Source of the DNA: Hanleya hanleyi
Taxonomy: Eukaryota; Mollusca; Polyplacophora; Lepidopleurida; Hanleyidae
Length of the DNA: 64,000 bases
Assembly: GCA_036873755.1 (NCBI GenBank)
Contig: JAVTVY010025348.1
Span: forward strand, 43,928-107,927
Direction of reading: 5' to 3'
The position numbers and the translations under genes are program-made. Every line of letters starts with the position of its first letter. Within the stretch, counting starts at the first letter, position 1. Below, piece after piece: positions 62,588 to 64,000 of this stretch. The notes beneath the pieces were generated by a model. It worked only from the letters and a program-made list of their open reading frames with translations. It made no database searches and was not told the DNA's origin.

Positions 62588-62687
62588 TGAATACCATAAC
62601 ATACCGTACATACTCTATATGTCTACATGTTGATCGTTGACTTGAGCTCAGTAAACACTTGTACCTAATGTGACAATTGCGTTAAAT

Positions 62688-62693
62688 AATAAA
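62688..62693 (+). terminator. Poly(A) signal of the intact zinc-finger gene
   Basis: AATAAA 101 bp after the stop codon. A second AATAAA lies near 62784. Confidence 0.6.
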
Positions 62694-62819
62694 ACATAAT
62701 TGTTTGATATTCAATTTGTTTGCTGTGAACATACTAAACATACCCAGGGCGGCTCCCAGCCTGGGTATGATGTAACATTGGGATAATAAACTGTATGAAC
62801 ATTGCTTTGGAGCTTTATT

Positions 62820-62870
62820 TGTTATTCGTAATGTCATCCTAGTTGTTGTTGTTGCTGTTGTTGTTCTCTC
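62820..62870. repeat. GTT/CAA triplet repeat, mirrored in both arms
   Basis: TTGTTGTTGTTGCTGTTGTT near 62842 is matched inverted by AACAACAGCAACAACAACAA near 58747, confirming arm pairing down to this point. Confidence 0.85.
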
Positions 62871-63049
62871 TCCGGTCACATATCATGCTTTGGCAATTGT
62901 ATTTAGAGTGTTAAGGTGTAACGACGGGCGTCACTGCATTTCGAAGGATTAGTGACAATTCCATGGAATATCAGAGCTTCTGAGCTATTTCACCAGGGCG
63001 TTGAAGCATTAAGAATGGCGTTGGTGGGCGTTGCTACAAGATGACACCT

Positions 63050-63840
63050 CACACGACGCATTCGCACCGCGGATGGTCCATCTCTACACCAAGTAACATC
63101 CTTCACTGCTAAAAATGCCCACTTTCGCTACTACTCGTACTGATGACGTCACCAATGACGTCACAGATGCTGTGGATATCCCTCAAATCGGGGTCTATAC
63201 CCCGAGAGCTACAACATGACACCTCCCATGACGCATTCGGACCAAGGATGGTCCATCTCTACACCAAATACCATCCTTCACTGCCCCAAAATGCTCACTT
63301 TCGCTACTACTCCTACTGATGACGTCACCAATGACGTCACAGATGCTATGGACAGCCCTCAAATCGAGGTCTGCACGCCGAAAACTACAAGATGACACCC
63401 CACACGACGCATTCGGACTGAGGATGAAGCATCCCTACCCCAAATACCTTCCTTCACTGCCCCAAAATGCACACTTTCGCTACTACTCGTACTGATGACG
63501 TCGCCAATGACGTCACAGATGCTGTGAACAGCTCCCAAATCGGGGTCTAAACCCCGAGAGCTACAAAATGACACCTCCCAGGACGCATTCGGACCAAGGA
63601 TGGTCCATCTCTACACCAAATACCTTCCTTTCACTGCCACAAAATACCCACTTTACTTACTACTCGTACTGATGACGTCACCGATGACGTCACAGGTGAC
63701 GTGAATATCCCTCAACTCGGGATCTACACCCCGAGAGCTACAAGATGACACCTTCCAGGACGCATTCGAACCGTGAATAGCCCATCTCGACCCCAAATAC
63801 CTTCATGTACTGCCCCAAAATGGCCACTTTACTTACTACA
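63050..63840. repeat. 176-bp subterminal repeat, right arm
   Basis: The inverted counterpart of 57780-58560. First TGACGTCA pair at 63144/63156, further pairs at the same spacing; one site is changed to TGACGTCG near 63496. Arms differ by only a few substitutions and small indels in the stretches compared. Confidence 0.93.
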
Positions 63841-64000
63841 ACCAGCTGCGCATGCGCAGATTGACGCGACTTGCACTTAAAAACACACCATTCTGACTCT
63901 AACCCACACAAGCTTCACTTTGACACCTTCCACGACCCATTCGGACCCATAGCGGTCCATCTCTACCCCAAACACACACCCACATACCCCAAAATGCCTG

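Larger units (their letters stand above)
55720..64000. mobile_element. Giant palindromic element with zinc-finger gene array (right end outside window)
   Basis: Arm sequence at 57600-58860 reappears inverted at 62757-64000, nearly base for base (for example CAACGCCCACCAACGCCATT at 58576 and its complement at about 63033). The right arm is still running at the window end, where it mirrors about 57605, so it should continue for at least another 2 kb to match 55720-57600. The core (58860-62757) holds four zinc-finger gene copies, two per arm, pointing outward, and a central hairpin. No transposase, integrase or polymerase is visible in the window. Confidence 0.8.

Noticed and set aside
57600..64000. 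Palindrome as an assembly artefact
   Set aside because: Arms differ by scattered substitutions and indels, the core is asymmetric, and gene copies carry different lesions, so a simple mis-join is unlikely; long reads would still be needed to exclude it.

Overview
Overall. This is 64 kb of animal nuclear DNA: long GT-AG introns, AT-rich non-coding sequence and many short inverted-repeat transposons and SINEs. Several dispersed repeats end in a GACGTTAAA...(TCAC)n tail that I associate with marine molluscs, so a mollusc (bivalve or gastropod) is my best guess; that is recollection, not a search. There are two confident host genes and one large mobile element carrying its own gene family.

Host genes. 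(1) Positions 9213-38923 (+) hold 23 exons of a Girdin/Daple-type CCDC88 gene. The exons join in phase to 6015 bp (2004 codons plus stop). The 5' exons (start codon and first part of the Hook domain) lie upstream of the window. The protein has the end of the Hook domain, a coiled coil of more than 1000 residues, a Galpha-binding-and-activating (GBA) motif and a Daple-type C-terminal GCV PDZ ligand. It should therefore link Dishevelled/Wnt signalling, trimeric G proteins and the cytoskeleton. (2) Positions 50822-51397 (-) hold a single-exon linker histone H1 with a histone 3' stem-loop and a downstream purine element, so it is replication-dependent. No core histone genes lie beside it.

Repeats in introns and flanks. 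Introns contain at least a dozen miniature inverted-repeat elements, four SINE-type insertions (three with visible target-site duplications), minisatellites with periods of about 42, 38 and 160 bp, and a small array that repeats the 3' splice site of one CCDC88 exon. Several insertions sit within about 30 bp of a splice site.

Right end. From about 55.7 kb to beyond the window lies a very large palindromic element. Its arms are built from tandem repeats of about 152, 165, 183 and 176 bp. The 176-bp units each carry two TGACGTCA palindromes 12 bp apart. Between the arms are four copies of an outward-pointing gene unit: TATA box, three C2H2 zinc fingers, linker, and a conserved domain of about 148 residues that I cannot name with confidence. 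Only the copy at 61643-62587 is intact; the others carry a stop, frameshifts or truncations. A smaller palindrome at 44.69-47.31 kb shares arm sequence motifs but has no genes, so it looks like a non-autonomous relative. This element family is the best candidate in the window for something undescribed. All alignments were made by eye.
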